A DNA stretch of 9,634 nt from an uncultured Beijerinckiaceae bacterium (lineage in GTDB: Bacteria > Pseudomonadota > Alphaproteobacteria > Rhizobiales > Beijerinckiaceae), in assembly GCA_937873345.1 (NCBI GenBank), contig CALMRL010000263.1:1-9634 (forward strand), written 5' to 3'. The notes under the pieces are model-generated. The model searched no databases. It worked only from the letters and a program-made list of their open reading frames with translations, and had not been told where the DNA came from. Within the stretch, counting starts at the first letter, position 1, and the number at the start of each line of letters is the position of its first letter. The position numbers and the translations under genes are program-made. Positions 1 through 7,070 of this stretch are shown here, one piece after another.

Positions 1-743
1 CGGCCGAGCAGCGCCAGGGCGGCCGCCGGATTGGGCACGCCGGCGAAGGCGGTCGCGATCGCCCGCGGGCGCGGCACGAGCTTCAGCACCGCCGCGGTGA
101 TGATGCCGAGCGTGCCTTCCGAGCCGATGAACAGGTGCTTCAGATCGTAGCCGGTGTTGTCCTTGCGCAGCTTCGACAGGTTCGACAGCACCGAGCCATC
201 GGCCAGCACCACCTCGATACCGTTCACCAGCTCGCGAGCGTTGCCGTGGGCGATCACGTTGACGCCGCCGGCGTTCGTGGCGAGGTTGCCGCCGATCGTG
301 CATGATCCCCCCGAGGCGAGCCACAGGGGGAATTCGCGATTCACCTGCTCGGCGGCGGCGCGCGCGGCATCCAAGGTCATGCCGGCCTCGACGGTGAGCG
401 TATCGCTTACGGGATCGATCTCGCGTAGCGCGTCGAGGCGGCGCAGCGAAAGCACGATCGATCGGCCCGAGCCGTCCGGCGTCTGGCCGCCGACGAGTCC
501 GGTGTTGCCGCCCTGCGGCACCACGCAGGTGCGCGTCGCTTGGCAGAGCCGCAGCACCGCCGCCACTTCGTCGCGCGTCTTCGGTCGCACAACCCCAAGC
601 GTCCGGCCACGATAAAGGCCGCGCGGTTCGCGAAGGTAGGGCAGAGTGTCGGCCTCGGCGTCGAGCAGGTTGCCCGTGCCGACGATGGCGCGCAACCGCG
701 CCCGCAGCTCGTCCGGGGGCAGGGTGATCGTCTCGTGCGTCAT
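1..743 (-). CDS. FAD-linked D-2-hydroxyacid dehydrogenase (D-2-hydroxyglutarate dehydrogenase-like), 3' end beyond window
   Basis: N-terminal 247 residues of an FAD-binding oxidase of the vanillyl-alcohol-oxidase fold (GlcD / D-2-hydroxyglutarate dehydrogenase group), usually about 470 residues, so roughly the second half, including the substrate domain, is missing off the left edge. Visible FAD-domain signatures are PQGGNTGLVGG at residues 76-86, GGSCTIGGNLATNAGG at 145-160, and the run KDNTGYDLKHLFIGSEG at 194-210 followed by TLGIIT. This wording matches mitochondrial and bacterial D-2-hydroxyglutarate dehydrogenases more closely than glycolate oxidase GlcD, but the substrate cannot be fixed without the C-terminal half. 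The enzyme would oxidise a D-2-hydroxyacid to the 2-oxoacid and pass electrons from FAD to an acceptor such as ETF or quinone. The ATG at 743 is chosen because the conserved N-terminal region begins soon after it; no good ribosome site precedes it. It follows the methyltransferase gene by 45 bp on the same strand, so cotranscription is likely. Confidence 0.9.
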   Translation of the reverse strand, partial: MTHETITLPPDELRARLRAIVGTGNLLDAEADTLPYLREPRGLYRGRTLGVVRPKTRDEVAAVLRLCQATRTCVVPQGGNTGLVGGQTPDGSGRSIVLSLRRLDALREIDPVSDTLTVEAGMTLDAARAAAEQVNREFPLWLASGGSCTIGGNLATNAGGVNVIAHGNARELVNGIEVVLADGSVLSNLSKLRKDNTGYDLKHLFIGSEGTLGIITAAVLKLVPRPRAIATAFAGVPNPAAALALLG

Positions 744-788
744 CGATGACAAGGTAGGCTGCGCGGTGCAACGCGTCGAGACCGAGGC

Positions 789-2024
789 TCAGCCGAGCAA
801 TCGGCGCGCCGCCTTGCGCTTGGCGCGGCGGAACACCGCGACGATCTCCAGGTGGGCGGAGTAGCGGAACTGGGCGACCGGCACGGCCTCGTCGCATCGG
901 AAGCCGGCGGCTGACAGGATCGCCGCGTCGCGGGCGAAGCTCGCCGCATCGCAGGCGACGCTGGCGACGGCGGCAATATTGGAGGCGGCGATCGCCCGCA
1001 CCTGCGACTCGGCACCGGCGCGCGGCGGGTCGAGGCAGACCGCATCGACGCCGGCGAGTTCGGCCGGCGTCAGCGGCCGGCGGTGCAGATCGCGCATCTC
1101 GGTGGCGACGCGGCGCAGGCCCGGCGTCGCCCGCGCCGCGCGGTCGAGGGCGAGAAGCGATGCCTTCTCCGTGTCCACCGCCAGCACTTCGGCATGGCCG
1201 GCGAGGCGCAGCGCGAAGGTGCCGACACCGCAGAAGAGGTCGGCGATGCGCTTCGCCCCGGCGAGTGCGGCGACGACGCGCGCCGCCAGCGCCGCCTGCA
1301 GGAAGGAACCGGGCGGCAGCTCGACCAGCGCGGCACCGACGGCAAGCGTCGGCTTGCGCCGCTCCAGCACGATGGCGCCGTGATTCGACAGCCGCGCGAG
1401 GTCGTGCTTGGCAGCAAGGGCGACGAGGCGCTGCCGCTCGTCGTCGAGAAGCGGTCCACGGCCGCGCAGGTCGATGTCCATTCCCTCTACCGTCGCCGTG
1501 CAGCCGATGTCGAGCGGCTTGCCGGCCGTCGCCAGCGTTGTGGCGATCGCCCGCGCCGCCGGCAGCGCGCCGGTGAGGCCGGGGGCCAGGATCGGGCAGG
1601 CGTCGACCGCGACGATGGCGTGCGAGCGGGCCTGCATGTAGCCCGTGACGGTGCGCCCGTCCGGCCCTGTGCGGGCGTGGAAGACCGCTCGGCGCCGCCC
1701 TTCGCCGTGCGCGTCGACGAGGGGCGCGACCTTGATGTCCGCGGACGCCAGCGCCTCGATCAGCAGCCCTCGCTTCCATGCGCGATAGGCCGGCTCGGCG
1801 TAGGCTTGCACTGCGCAGCCGCCACAGCGGGTGAACCACGGGCAGATCGCCGCCGTGCGATCGGGTCCGGCGTCGAGCAGCCCGACGATGTCGCCGCGAT
1901 CACCGTCGGGGATGACGCTCACCTCGTCGCCGGGAAGGGCGTAGGGGATGCGGAAGCCTCCGCCCACGCCCTCGCCGCGCCGCCCCAGCCGCTCCACCCG
2001 GACCCGGACCGGGCTATCGGTCAC
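789..2024 (-). CDS. RlmD/RumA-type RNA (uracil-5-)-methyltransferase with Fe-S cysteines
   Basis: A 411-residue class I SAM-dependent methyltransferase of the RumA/TrmA family, which places m5U in 23S rRNA or tRNA. The N-terminal part (residues 6-50) is a short TRAM-like RNA-binding region. Four cysteines, C61, C67, C70 (in CPWFTRCGGC) and C143, match the ligands of the [4Fe-4S] cluster of E. coli RumA. The Rossmann part has the SAM motif DLFCGVGTF (262-270), PGSFLQ (238-243), the DPPRAG motif (332-337), the probable nucleophile C358 in VACDAASFARD and the probable general base E393 in AHLEIV. The residue after the nucleophile is Asp, where E. coli RumA has Asn. The GTG start at 2024 overlaps the TetR stop (GTGA) and no Shine-Dalgarno sequence is seen, which suggests translational coupling to the upstream regulator. 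The exact target (the U747/U1939 type of 23S position, or tRNA U54) cannot be read from the sequence, so no gene symbol is given. Confidence 0.93.
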   Translation of the reverse strand: MTDSPVRVRVERLGRRGEGVGGGFRIPYALPGDEVSVIPDGDRGDIVGLLDAGPDRTAAICPWFTRCGGCAVQAYAEPAYRAWKRGLLIEALASADIKVAPLVDAHGEGRRRAVFHARTGPDGRTVTGYMQARSHAIVAVDACPILAPGLTGALPAARAIATTLATAGKPLDIGCTATVEGMDIDLRGRGPLLDDERQRLVALAAKHDLARLSNHGAIVLERRKPTLAVGAALVELPPGSFLQAALAARVVAALAGAKRIADLFCGVGTFALRLAGHAEVLAVDTEKASLLALDRAARATPGLRRVATEMRDLHRRPLTPAELAGVDAVCLDPPRAGAESQVRAIAASNIAAVASVACDAASFARDAAILSAAGFRCDEAVPVAQFRYSAHLEIVAVFRRAKRKAARRLLG

Positions 2025-2668
2025 GCCGCGACGCCGCGCAGGAAGAAGGCCACCGCCGCCCGCGTCCGCTGCGCCAACTGCTCGCGGTCGAGTGTCACGC
2101 CGAGCAGGGCGAGGCGAGAGGCGCGTCCCAGCACCAGGGCGAGGAACATGTCGGCCGCGAGCGGGATGTCGCCGAGCCGGTAGCGGGGGTCGCCGCCGTG
2201 CCGCCTCAGCACGGCCTCGACGATCCCGGCCTGCCGGCCGTAGCCCTCGCGCACGGCCATCTCGGCGAGATCGGGGAAGTTCGGCGCCTGCGCCGACAGG
2301 ATGCGGCCGAGCGCGACGGCGCCGGGGGTGAACATCTTCCCGAGCAGGCCGTCGGCGACGCGTTGCAATCCACAGGCGAGATCGTCGCCGGTGGAAGCGG
2401 CCTCGATCTCCAGCGGCTCGTACACCTCCATGATCCGCCGCCGCAGCACGGCGGCGAACAACGCGGCCTTGTCCTGATAGCGAGCGTAGAGCGTCGCCTT
2501 GCCGACGCCGGCCGCCTCGGCGACGCGATCCATCGCGGTCGCCTCGAAGCCCTGCTCCATGAACATCGCGGCGGCGATCTCCAGCAGCCGCTCGTCGCGC
2601 TCGGCCGCGGCCGCTCGGGTCGGGCGGCCGCCGCGCGGGCGACGCTCTTCGGTCGGCTCGGCGGGCAA
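2021..2668 (-). CDS. TetR/AcrR family transcriptional repressor
   Basis: With the TTG start at 2668 this is a 215-residue TetR-family regulator, the usual family length. The N-terminal helix-turn-helix covers about residues 25-70: RDERLLEIAAAMFMEQGFE, then TAMDRVAEAAGVGKATLYARY, with the family-typical GVGKATLY recognition helix and a following D-K-A-L-F. The rest is a helical ligand-binding and dimer domain, ending in an AVAFFLRG helix. The TTG is preferred because GGGAG lies 10 bases upstream and because the HTH then starts at the usual distance from the N terminus. An in-frame ATG at 2767 would add 33 residues with no resemblance to the family, and its only purine run (GGAG) abuts the start codon. 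The gene is divergent from the HlyD/DHA2 pump, which it probably represses together with itself, and its stop overlaps the methyltransferase start. The inducing ligand is unknown. Confidence 0.92.
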   Translation of the reverse strand: MPAEPTEERRPRGGRPTRAAAAERDERLLEIAAAMFMEQGFEATAMDRVAEAAGVGKATLYARYQDKAALFAAVLRRRIMEVYEPLEIEAASTGDDLACGLQRVADGLLGKMFTPGAVALGRILSAQAPNFPDLAEMAVREGYGRQAGIVEAVLRRHGGDPRYRLGDIPLAADMFLALVLGRASRLALLGVTLDREQLAQRTRAAVAFFLRGVAA

Positions 2669-2753
2669 CAGTACGTGTCTCCCAATCTTGACCCGGCGGC
2701 TGTGGCATCGCTGCACGGCCGACGCAAGTTCGACGGCGTAGCCTCGCGGAGCC

Positions 2754-2782
2754 TTGAAATGGCCCATCTCCAGAAATAGAAC
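2754..2782 (+). promoter_or_regulatory. Candidate sigma-70-type promoter of the efflux pump genes
   Basis: TTGAAA (2754-2759) and TAGAAC (2777-2782) are separated by 17 bp, a good housekeeping-type spacing. Transcription would start near 2789, giving a short leader before the GTG at 2812, with a weak AGG ribosome site at 2802-2804. The location between the divergent tetR and hlyD genes supports it. It is a match by eye, not a measured promoter. Confidence 0.45.
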
Positions 2783-2804
2783 TATACCGTTCCGTTTTGA
2801 TAGG
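2781..2804. promoter_or_regulatory. Candidate TetR operator and minus-strand -10 box
   Basis: An AT-richer island in a GC-rich intergenic region. On the minus strand 2786-2781 reads TATAGT, a near-consensus -10 box for tetR, but no convincing -35 is found at 16-18 bp. Just beside it CCGTT occurs twice in a row (2787-2796), flanked by CTAT at 2782-2785 and ATAG at 2800-2803. The flanks make an outer 4-bp inverted pair around an asymmetric core, so this is at best a degenerate operator. A repressor bound here would cover the start region of both divergent transcripts. Confidence 0.35.
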
Positions 2805-2811
2805 CGATCCC

Positions 2812-3963
2812 GTGACCGCGACCACTCTCGATAACCCCTCCCTTCGCGCGCGGGCCGACGAGGCACCGGCCGCCGCCAAGCAGGTCCGCTTCTCGCCCAA
2901 GCGGGTGGTCCTGCTGTTGCTCGGCGCCGGCGTCGGCGCCTATGCCGCGCACTGGGGCTGGCACTGGTGGCAGGTCGGCCGCTTCGAGGTCGCGACCGAC
3001 GACGCCTTCCTGCAAGCCGACAAGGTGATCGTGGCGCCGAAGGTCGGTGGCTTCGTCGCCGAGCTGATGGTCGGCGACAACCAGGCCGTCCACGCCGGCG
3101 AGGTCCTCGCACGGATCGACGACCGCGACTACCAGGTGGTGCTGCTGCAGGACGAGGCCGACCTCGACAAGAGCAAGGCGAGCCTCGAAGGCGTCGCCTC
3201 GGCGCTGATCCAGCAGCAGGCGCGCATCGTCGAGGCCGAGGCCGACCTTGCCAACGCCCAGGCCGCGCTGGCCTTCGCCCGGCAGGAGGCGAAGCGCTAT
3301 AACGATCTCTACGCCTCCGGCGCAGGCACCACGCAGCGTTCGCAGCAGGCGACCTCCGACCTCGCGATCCGGCAGGCGGGCGTCGACAAGGCCGTTGCCG
3401 CCCTCGACGCCGCGCGCAAGCAGGTCGACGCCTTGCGCTCGCTGGAGGGCGCCGCCCGCGCCAGCCTGCGCCGCGCCGAGATCAACCTCTCCCAGGCCAA
3501 GCTGAACATCGGCTACACCACGGTCACCGCGCCGATCGACGGCGTCGTCGGCGATCGCTCGGTGCGCAAGGGGCAATTGGTGCAGCCGGGCACCGGCCTG
3601 CTCACCGTGGTGCCGATGGGCGAGGCGATCTTCCTCGTCGCGAACGTCAAGGAGACGCAAGTCGGCGCGATGCGCGAGGGGCAGCGCGCCGCTGTCACCG
3701 TGGACGCCTTTGGCGACCACGTCTTCCACGGACGGATCGTCTCCTTCGCGCCGGGCACCGGCTCGCAGTTCGCCCTGCTGCCACCCGAGAACGCCACCGG
3801 CAACTTCACCAAGATCGTGCAGCGCGTGCCGGTGAAGATCGCGCTGGACGGCGGCGACCCCTTGACGGAACGTCTGCGCCCCGGCCTGTCGGCGGAAGCG
3901 ACGGTGGACATCCGCGACGAGACGGCGCCGGGCGTCGCGATAGCCAGCCGGGCGGCGCGGTGA
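2812..3963 (+). CDS. HlyD/EmrA-type membrane fusion protein (efflux periplasmic adaptor)
   Basis: A 383-residue adaptor of a drug efflux pump, anchored in the inner membrane and projecting into the periplasm. It has a basic cytoplasmic N terminus, one transmembrane helix (about 31-46, VVLLLLGAGVGAYAA), the first half of the barrel-sandwich (lipoyl-like) domain at about 60-107 with APKVGGFVAEL, a long alpha-helical coiled-coil hairpin (about 108-230), the second lipoyl half with YTTVTAPIDGVVGD (from 235), and a beta-barrel domain. The block GSQFALLPPENATGNFTKI from residue 317 is the signature of EmrA-type adaptors. GTG at 2812 is chosen over an in-frame TTG at 2797, because the TTG falls within the putative operator and lacks a ribosome site. 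The stop codon overlaps the start of the DHA2 transporter (GTGA), so the two are an operon. A TolC-like outer-membrane partner would have to be encoded elsewhere. Confidence 0.94.
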   Translation: MTATTLDNPSLRARADEAPAAAKQVRFSPKRVVLLLLGAGVGAYAAHWGWHWWQVGRFEVATDDAFLQADKVIVAPKVGGFVAELMVGDNQAVHAGEVLARIDDRDYQVVLLQDEADLDKSKASLEGVASALIQQQARIVEAEADLANAQAALAFARQEAKRYNDLYASGAGTTQRSQQATSDLAIRQAGVDKAVAALDAARKQVDALRSLEGAARASLRRAEINLSQAKLNIGYTTVTAPIDGVVGDRSVRKGQLVQPGTGLLTVVPMGEAIFLVANVKETQVGAMREGQRAAVTVDAFGDHVFHGRIVSFAPGTGSQFALLPPENATGNFTKIVQRVPVKIALDGGDPLTERLRPGLSAEATVDIRDETAPGVAIASRAAR

Positions 3964-5516
3964 GCGCTCCCGCCGCCGCCGAGCGAGCGAGCCTCAAGGA
4001 CTGGCTGGCGCTGATCGGCGGCGTGCTCGGCGCCTTCACAGCCATCCTCGACATCCAGATCACGAACTCCTCGCTTGCCGACATCCAGGGCGGCATCGGC
4101 GCCTCGGTCGACCAGGGGTCATGGATCTCCACCGCCTACCTGATGGCGGAGATCATCGTCATCCCCCTCACCGGCTGGCTCGGCGGCGTGTTCGGGCTAC
4201 GCCGCTATCTCGCGTGCAACACAGCGCTGTTCATCGCCTTCTCGGTCCTTTGCGCGCAATCGACCTCACTCGGCCAGCTGATCGCCTTCCGCGCCGGCCA
4301 GGGCTTCACCGGCGGCGTGCTGATCCCGACCGCCATCACCATCCTGCGCACCCGCATCCCCAAGGCGCAGCAGGGCATCGGCATCACGATCTTCGGTTTG
4401 ACCGCCACCTTTGCCCCGGCGATCGGCCCCTCGATCGGCGGCTGGCTCACCGAAGCCTTCTCCTGGCACTACATCTTCTACCTCAACCTGATCCCCGGCC
4501 CGATCGCCGCCGCCCTCCAGCTCACCGCGCTTGCCGACCAGCGCCCGCGCTGGCGCGAGTTGCTCGACGGTGACTGGTTCGGCGTGGCGGCGATGGCGAT
4601 CGGTCTATCCACCATGACCTTCGTTCTGGAGGAGGGGCAGCGCAGGGAGTGGTTCGAGTCCGACGAGATCGTGCGGGCGAGCGTCGTGTCGATCGTCGGT
4701 ATCGCCCTGTTCCTGGTCCGCGAGCTGACGGCGCGCCGACCCTTCATCAACCTTCGGGTGCTCGCCAATCCGACGATCGGCGGCTCGACGGCCTTGATGG
4801 TGGTGCTCGGCGCCGTGTCGCTGGGCTCGACCTACGTCATTCCTCTGTACTGCGCGCAGATCCAGCACTACAGCGCCCGACAGATCGGTTGGGTGGTGAT
4901 GTGGAGCGGCATCCCGCAGCTCTTCGTGTTTCCGCTGATGCCAGTGCTGATGCGCCGCTTCGACCCGAGGGTGCTGGTCGGCACGGGCCTGCTGCTCTTC
5001 GCGGCCTCCTGCTTCCTGAACGTCAACCTGACCCACGATGTCGGCATGGATCAGCTGGTCCTGCCGCAGCTTCTGCGCGCCGCGGGGCAACCCCTGTTCT
5101 CCATCCCCCTGTCGCAGCTCTCGACCGCCGGGCTGCCGCCGCGCGACACGGCGGATGCCTCGGCGCTCTCCAACATGATGCGCAACCTCGGCGGGTCGCT
5201 CGGCATCGCGCTTCTTTCCACCGTGATCGCGCGGCGCGAGGTGATGCACTTCTCCGCGATCGCCGAGGCGATGACCGAGAACTCGATCAGGGTGCAAGAG
5301 CGCCTCCACGCCCTGATCGCCGGCATGCACGCCGATCCCGCGATCGCGCGGGGCAGGGCGCTGGCGACGCTGGCTGGCCAGGTGCGGCGCGAGGCCACGG
5401 TGATCGCCTATGCCGACGCCTTCTGGCTCACCGGCGTGCTGCTCCTCGGCAGCCTCCTGACGCTGGCGGTCCTGCGCCGCCCGGGCCGCACGGCGGGCGC
5501 TGCGCCGGCGCACTAA
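3960..5516 (+). CDS. DHA2-family (EmrB/QacA) drug:proton antiporter, MFS
   Basis: A 518-residue inner-membrane protein of the 14-helix DHA2 branch of the major facilitator superfamily, the usual length for EmrB-like pumps. TM1 carries the family acidic residue in AILDIQITNSSLADI (D31), followed by GSWISTAYLMAEIIVIPLTG (54-73) and a motif-A-like loop GWLGGVFGLRRYL (73-85). As in EmrB, motif A lacks the usual Asp. The motif C region is GPSIGGWL from residue 156. A cytoplasmic segment with RNLGGSLGIALLST precedes the last helices, and the C terminus VLRRPGR is basic. It would exchange protons for amphipathic drugs and hand them to the adjacent EmrA-type adaptor. The GTG start overlaps the adaptor's stop and has no clear ribosome site, so translation is probably coupled. 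The substrate cannot be inferred from sequence. Confidence 0.94.
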   Translation: MSAPAAAERASLKDWLALIGGVLGAFTAILDIQITNSSLADIQGGIGASVDQGSWISTAYLMAEIIVIPLTGWLGGVFGLRRYLACNTALFIAFSVLCAQSTSLGQLIAFRAGQGFTGGVLIPTAITILRTRIPKAQQGIGITIFGLTATFAPAIGPSIGGWLTEAFSWHYIFYLNLIPGPIAAALQLTALADQRPRWRELLDGDWFGVAAMAIGLSTMTFVLEEGQRREWFESDEIVRASVVSIVGIALFLVRELTARRPFINLRVLANPTIGGSTALMVVLGAVSLGSTYVIPLYCAQIQHYSARQIGWVVMWSGIPQLFVFPLMPVLMRRFDPRVLVGTGLLLFAASCFLNVNLTHDVGMDQLVLPQLLRAAGQPLFSIPLSQLSTAGLPPRDTADASALSNMMRNLGGSLGIALLSTVIARREVMHFSAIAEAMTENSIRVQERLHALIAGMHADPAIARGRALATLAGQVRREATVIAYADAFWLTGVLLLGSLLTLAVLRRPGRTAGAAPAH

Positions 5517-5567
5517 ACCTTCGCGGCTCTGCGCCGTTGCCGGGCAGAACCAGCGGAGTCGTCCTGC

Positions 5568-6419
5568 ATGAGCCATCCCGTCCTGCAGCCCCGCAACGTC
5601 GCCGTCGTCACCGGCGGCGCTTCGGGCATCGGCCTCGCCGCGGCGCGCGCCTTCCAAAAGCTCGGGCTGCGCGTCGCCATCGCCGACCTGCCAAGCGAGA
5701 AGCTGCAGGCCGCCGAGGCCGAGCTTGGCTGCTCCGGCGTCGTCATGGCGGTGCCGACGGATGTATCGGAGGAGGGGGCGCTGCATCGGCTGGAGGCGAC
5801 GGTGCTCGAGAAGCTCGGGCCGATCGACGTGCTGATGAACAATGCCGCGGTGCAGCCGGGCTCCGACATCTTCGGCCCCGCCGCCGCATGGTCGGCGGTG
5901 ATCGGCACCAACCTGCTCGGCGTCGTCCACGGCACGCAGGCGATCGTACCGGGCATGATCGAACGCGGGCGGCCGGGGCTCGTCATCAACACGGGGTCGA
6001 AGCAGGGTATCACCACGCCGCCGGGCGATCCCGCCTACAACGTCGCCAAGGCCGGCGTGAAGGCCTTCACCGAGGCTCTGCAGCACCACCTGCGCAACCA
6101 GGAGGCATGCCGCATCACGGCGCACCTCCTCATCCCCGGCTTCGTTTTCACCGGCCTCACCGCGCGCGGTCGCACGGAGAAGCCCGAGGCGGCCTGGACG
6201 GCGGAGCAGACCGTCGACTTCATGCTGCAGTCGCTGGAGCGAGGCGACTTCTACATTCTGTGCCCTGATAACGACGTGCCGCGCGAGACCGACGAGCGCC
6301 GCATCCTCTGGGCCGCCGGCGACATCGTCGAAAACCGTCCGCCGCTGTCGCGATGGCACGAGAAGTACACCGACGCCTTCAAGGCCTTTGCCGCGCAACC
6401 GCGGCCGCACGTCGAGTGA
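5568..6419 (+). CDS. Classical SDR family NAD(P)-dependent oxidoreductase
   Basis: A 283-residue short-chain dehydrogenase/reductase with a complete classical set of motifs: cofactor loop TGGASGIG (15-22), D40 at the end of beta-2 (IAD), which favours NAD over NADP, D65 in TDV, NNAA (91-94), N115, and the catalytic S144, Y157 and K161 (YNVAK). The C-terminal part, from about residue 195 (TARGRTEKPE) to the end, is longer than in the minimal 250-residue enzymes and probably forms the substrate lid. The reaction is a hydroxyl/carbonyl interconversion; the substrate is not recognisable. The ATG at 5568 has GGAG 9 bases upstream. The gene starts 51 bp after the transporter on the same strand and is followed after 39 bp by the DUF1330 gene, so it may be read from the pump promoter or a weak promoter of its own. 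No terminator is visible between pump and SDR. Confidence 0.93.
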   Translation: MSHPVLQPRNVAVVTGGASGIGLAAARAFQKLGLRVAIADLPSEKLQAAEAELGCSGVVMAVPTDVSEEGALHRLEATVLEKLGPIDVLMNNAAVQPGSDIFGPAAAWSAVIGTNLLGVVHGTQAIVPGMIERGRPGLVINTGSKQGITTPPGDPAYNVAKAGVKAFTEALQHHLRNQEACRITAHLLIPGFVFTGLTARGRTEKPEAAWTAEQTVDFMLQSLERGDFYILCPDNDVPRETDERRILWAAGDIVENRPPLSRWHEKYTDAFKAFAAQPRPHVE

Positions 6420-6458
6420 TTTGCTGCTAGAAGGGGCACGCCAGCCGCAGGACGACCC

Positions 6459-7070
6459 ATGCCCGCCTACGTCATCGCCCGCTTCGACATCTTCGATCCC
6501 GAGGGCGCCAAAAGCGCCTATCCCCGCTACGTAGAGGAAGCGAAGGGTGCCTATGGCTCGACCGGCGCGGTATTCCTGGTGCGCGGCGGCGCGGCGCACG
6601 CCGTCGAGGGATCGGCACGCGGGCGCAATGTCGTCATCGGCTTCCCCACGCTTGCCGCCGGGCGGCTGTGGTTCGCCTCCGACATCTATCAGGCGGCCCG
6701 CGTCCACCGCCTTGCCGTCGCCGAGGGCGAGATGGCGCTGGTGGAGGGACTGAGCGAGGCGCTGCCACCTGTCGGAGGCACGCCGAAGAAGGGCTACTGG
6801 ATCGGCCGCTACGATGTGCGCGACACGGAGCCCTACAAGGTCTACCTCGAAGGGGCGGCACCAGCCTTCGAGCGCCACGAGGCCACCTTTCTCGCCCGCG
6901 GCGGCGCCACCGAGGCGCTGGAAGGCGTCGCCCGTCAACGTAACGCGCTGATCGAGTTCCCAAGCGTGCAGCACGCTCTCGACTGCTACCATTCCGACGC
7001 ATACCAGGCGGCGCGCGCCCACCGCGCGGATGTGGCGACCGCCGAGATCGTCATCGTCGAGGGGGCATGA
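6459..7070 (+). CDS. Tandem DUF1330 protein (two fused ferredoxin-like domains)
   Basis: A 203-residue protein made of two copies of the small DUF1330 domain (about 95 residues, dimeric alpha/beta-barrel fold), normally encoded singly. Copy 1 spans residues 2-97 and copy 2 residues 112-202, joined by a short Pro/Gly linker (LPPVGGTP). Shared landmarks recur at an offset of 105 residues: RGG (42-44 and 147-149), R-x-x-RN followed by I-x-FP (54-63 and 159-168), and YQAAR-x-HR (77-84 and 182-189). The fusion probably folds as a pseudo-dimer in one chain. The biochemical role of DUF1330 is not established, so none is assigned; no signal peptide or membrane segment is seen. The ATG at 6459 has AGGA 6 bases upstream. 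The stop codon overlaps the mog start (ATGA), so the two are translationally coupled. Confidence 0.88.
   Translation: MPAYVIARFDIFDPEGAKSAYPRYVEEAKGAYGSTGAVFLVRGGAAHAVEGSARGRNVVIGFPTLAAGRLWFASDIYQAARVHRLAVAEGEMALVEGLSEALPPVGGTPKKGYWIGRYDVRDTEPYKVYLEGAAPAFERHEATFLARGGATEALEGVARQRNALIEFPSVQHALDCYHSDAYQAARAHRADVATAEIVIVEGA
6462..7064 (+). repeat. Internal domain duplication within the DUF1330 gene
   Basis: Codons 2-97 (6462-6749) and 112-202 (6792-7064) encode homologous domains. The similarity is clear in protein (RGG, RN-x-x-I-x-FP and YQAAR-x-HR blocks in the same order and spacing) but much weaker in DNA, so the duplication is old rather than a recent assembly or slippage product. Confidence 0.75.

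Noticed and set aside
1083..2183. Plus-strand open frame of 366 codons opposite the methyltransferase
   Set aside because: Arg-rich composition without motifs, antisense to a methyltransferase with all catalytic residues in place.
2797..2811. TTG at 2797 as the start of the adaptor
   Set aside because: It overlaps the proposed operator, has no spaced ribosome site and would leave almost no leader after the proposed promoter; GTG at 2812 is better placed.
2782..3729. Minus-strand frame of 315 codons opposite the HlyD adaptor
   Set aside because: A mirror frame of the coiled-coil region, rich in Asp, Gly, Leu and Val, with no family match; the plus strand is an evident EmrA-type protein.
5517..5567. 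TCTGC/GCAGA inverted pair between pump and SDR as a terminator
   Set aside because: Only five paired bases with an 11-base loop region and no T-run; not better than chance in this composition.
4605..7022. Very long minus-strand open frame (about 805 codons) opposite the pump, SDR and DUF1330 genes
   Set aside because: Its translation is low-complexity, rich in Arg, Gly, Ala, Gln and His with no recognisable domain, and it lies antisense to four genes with clear families. Long antisense frames are expected in high-GC DNA.
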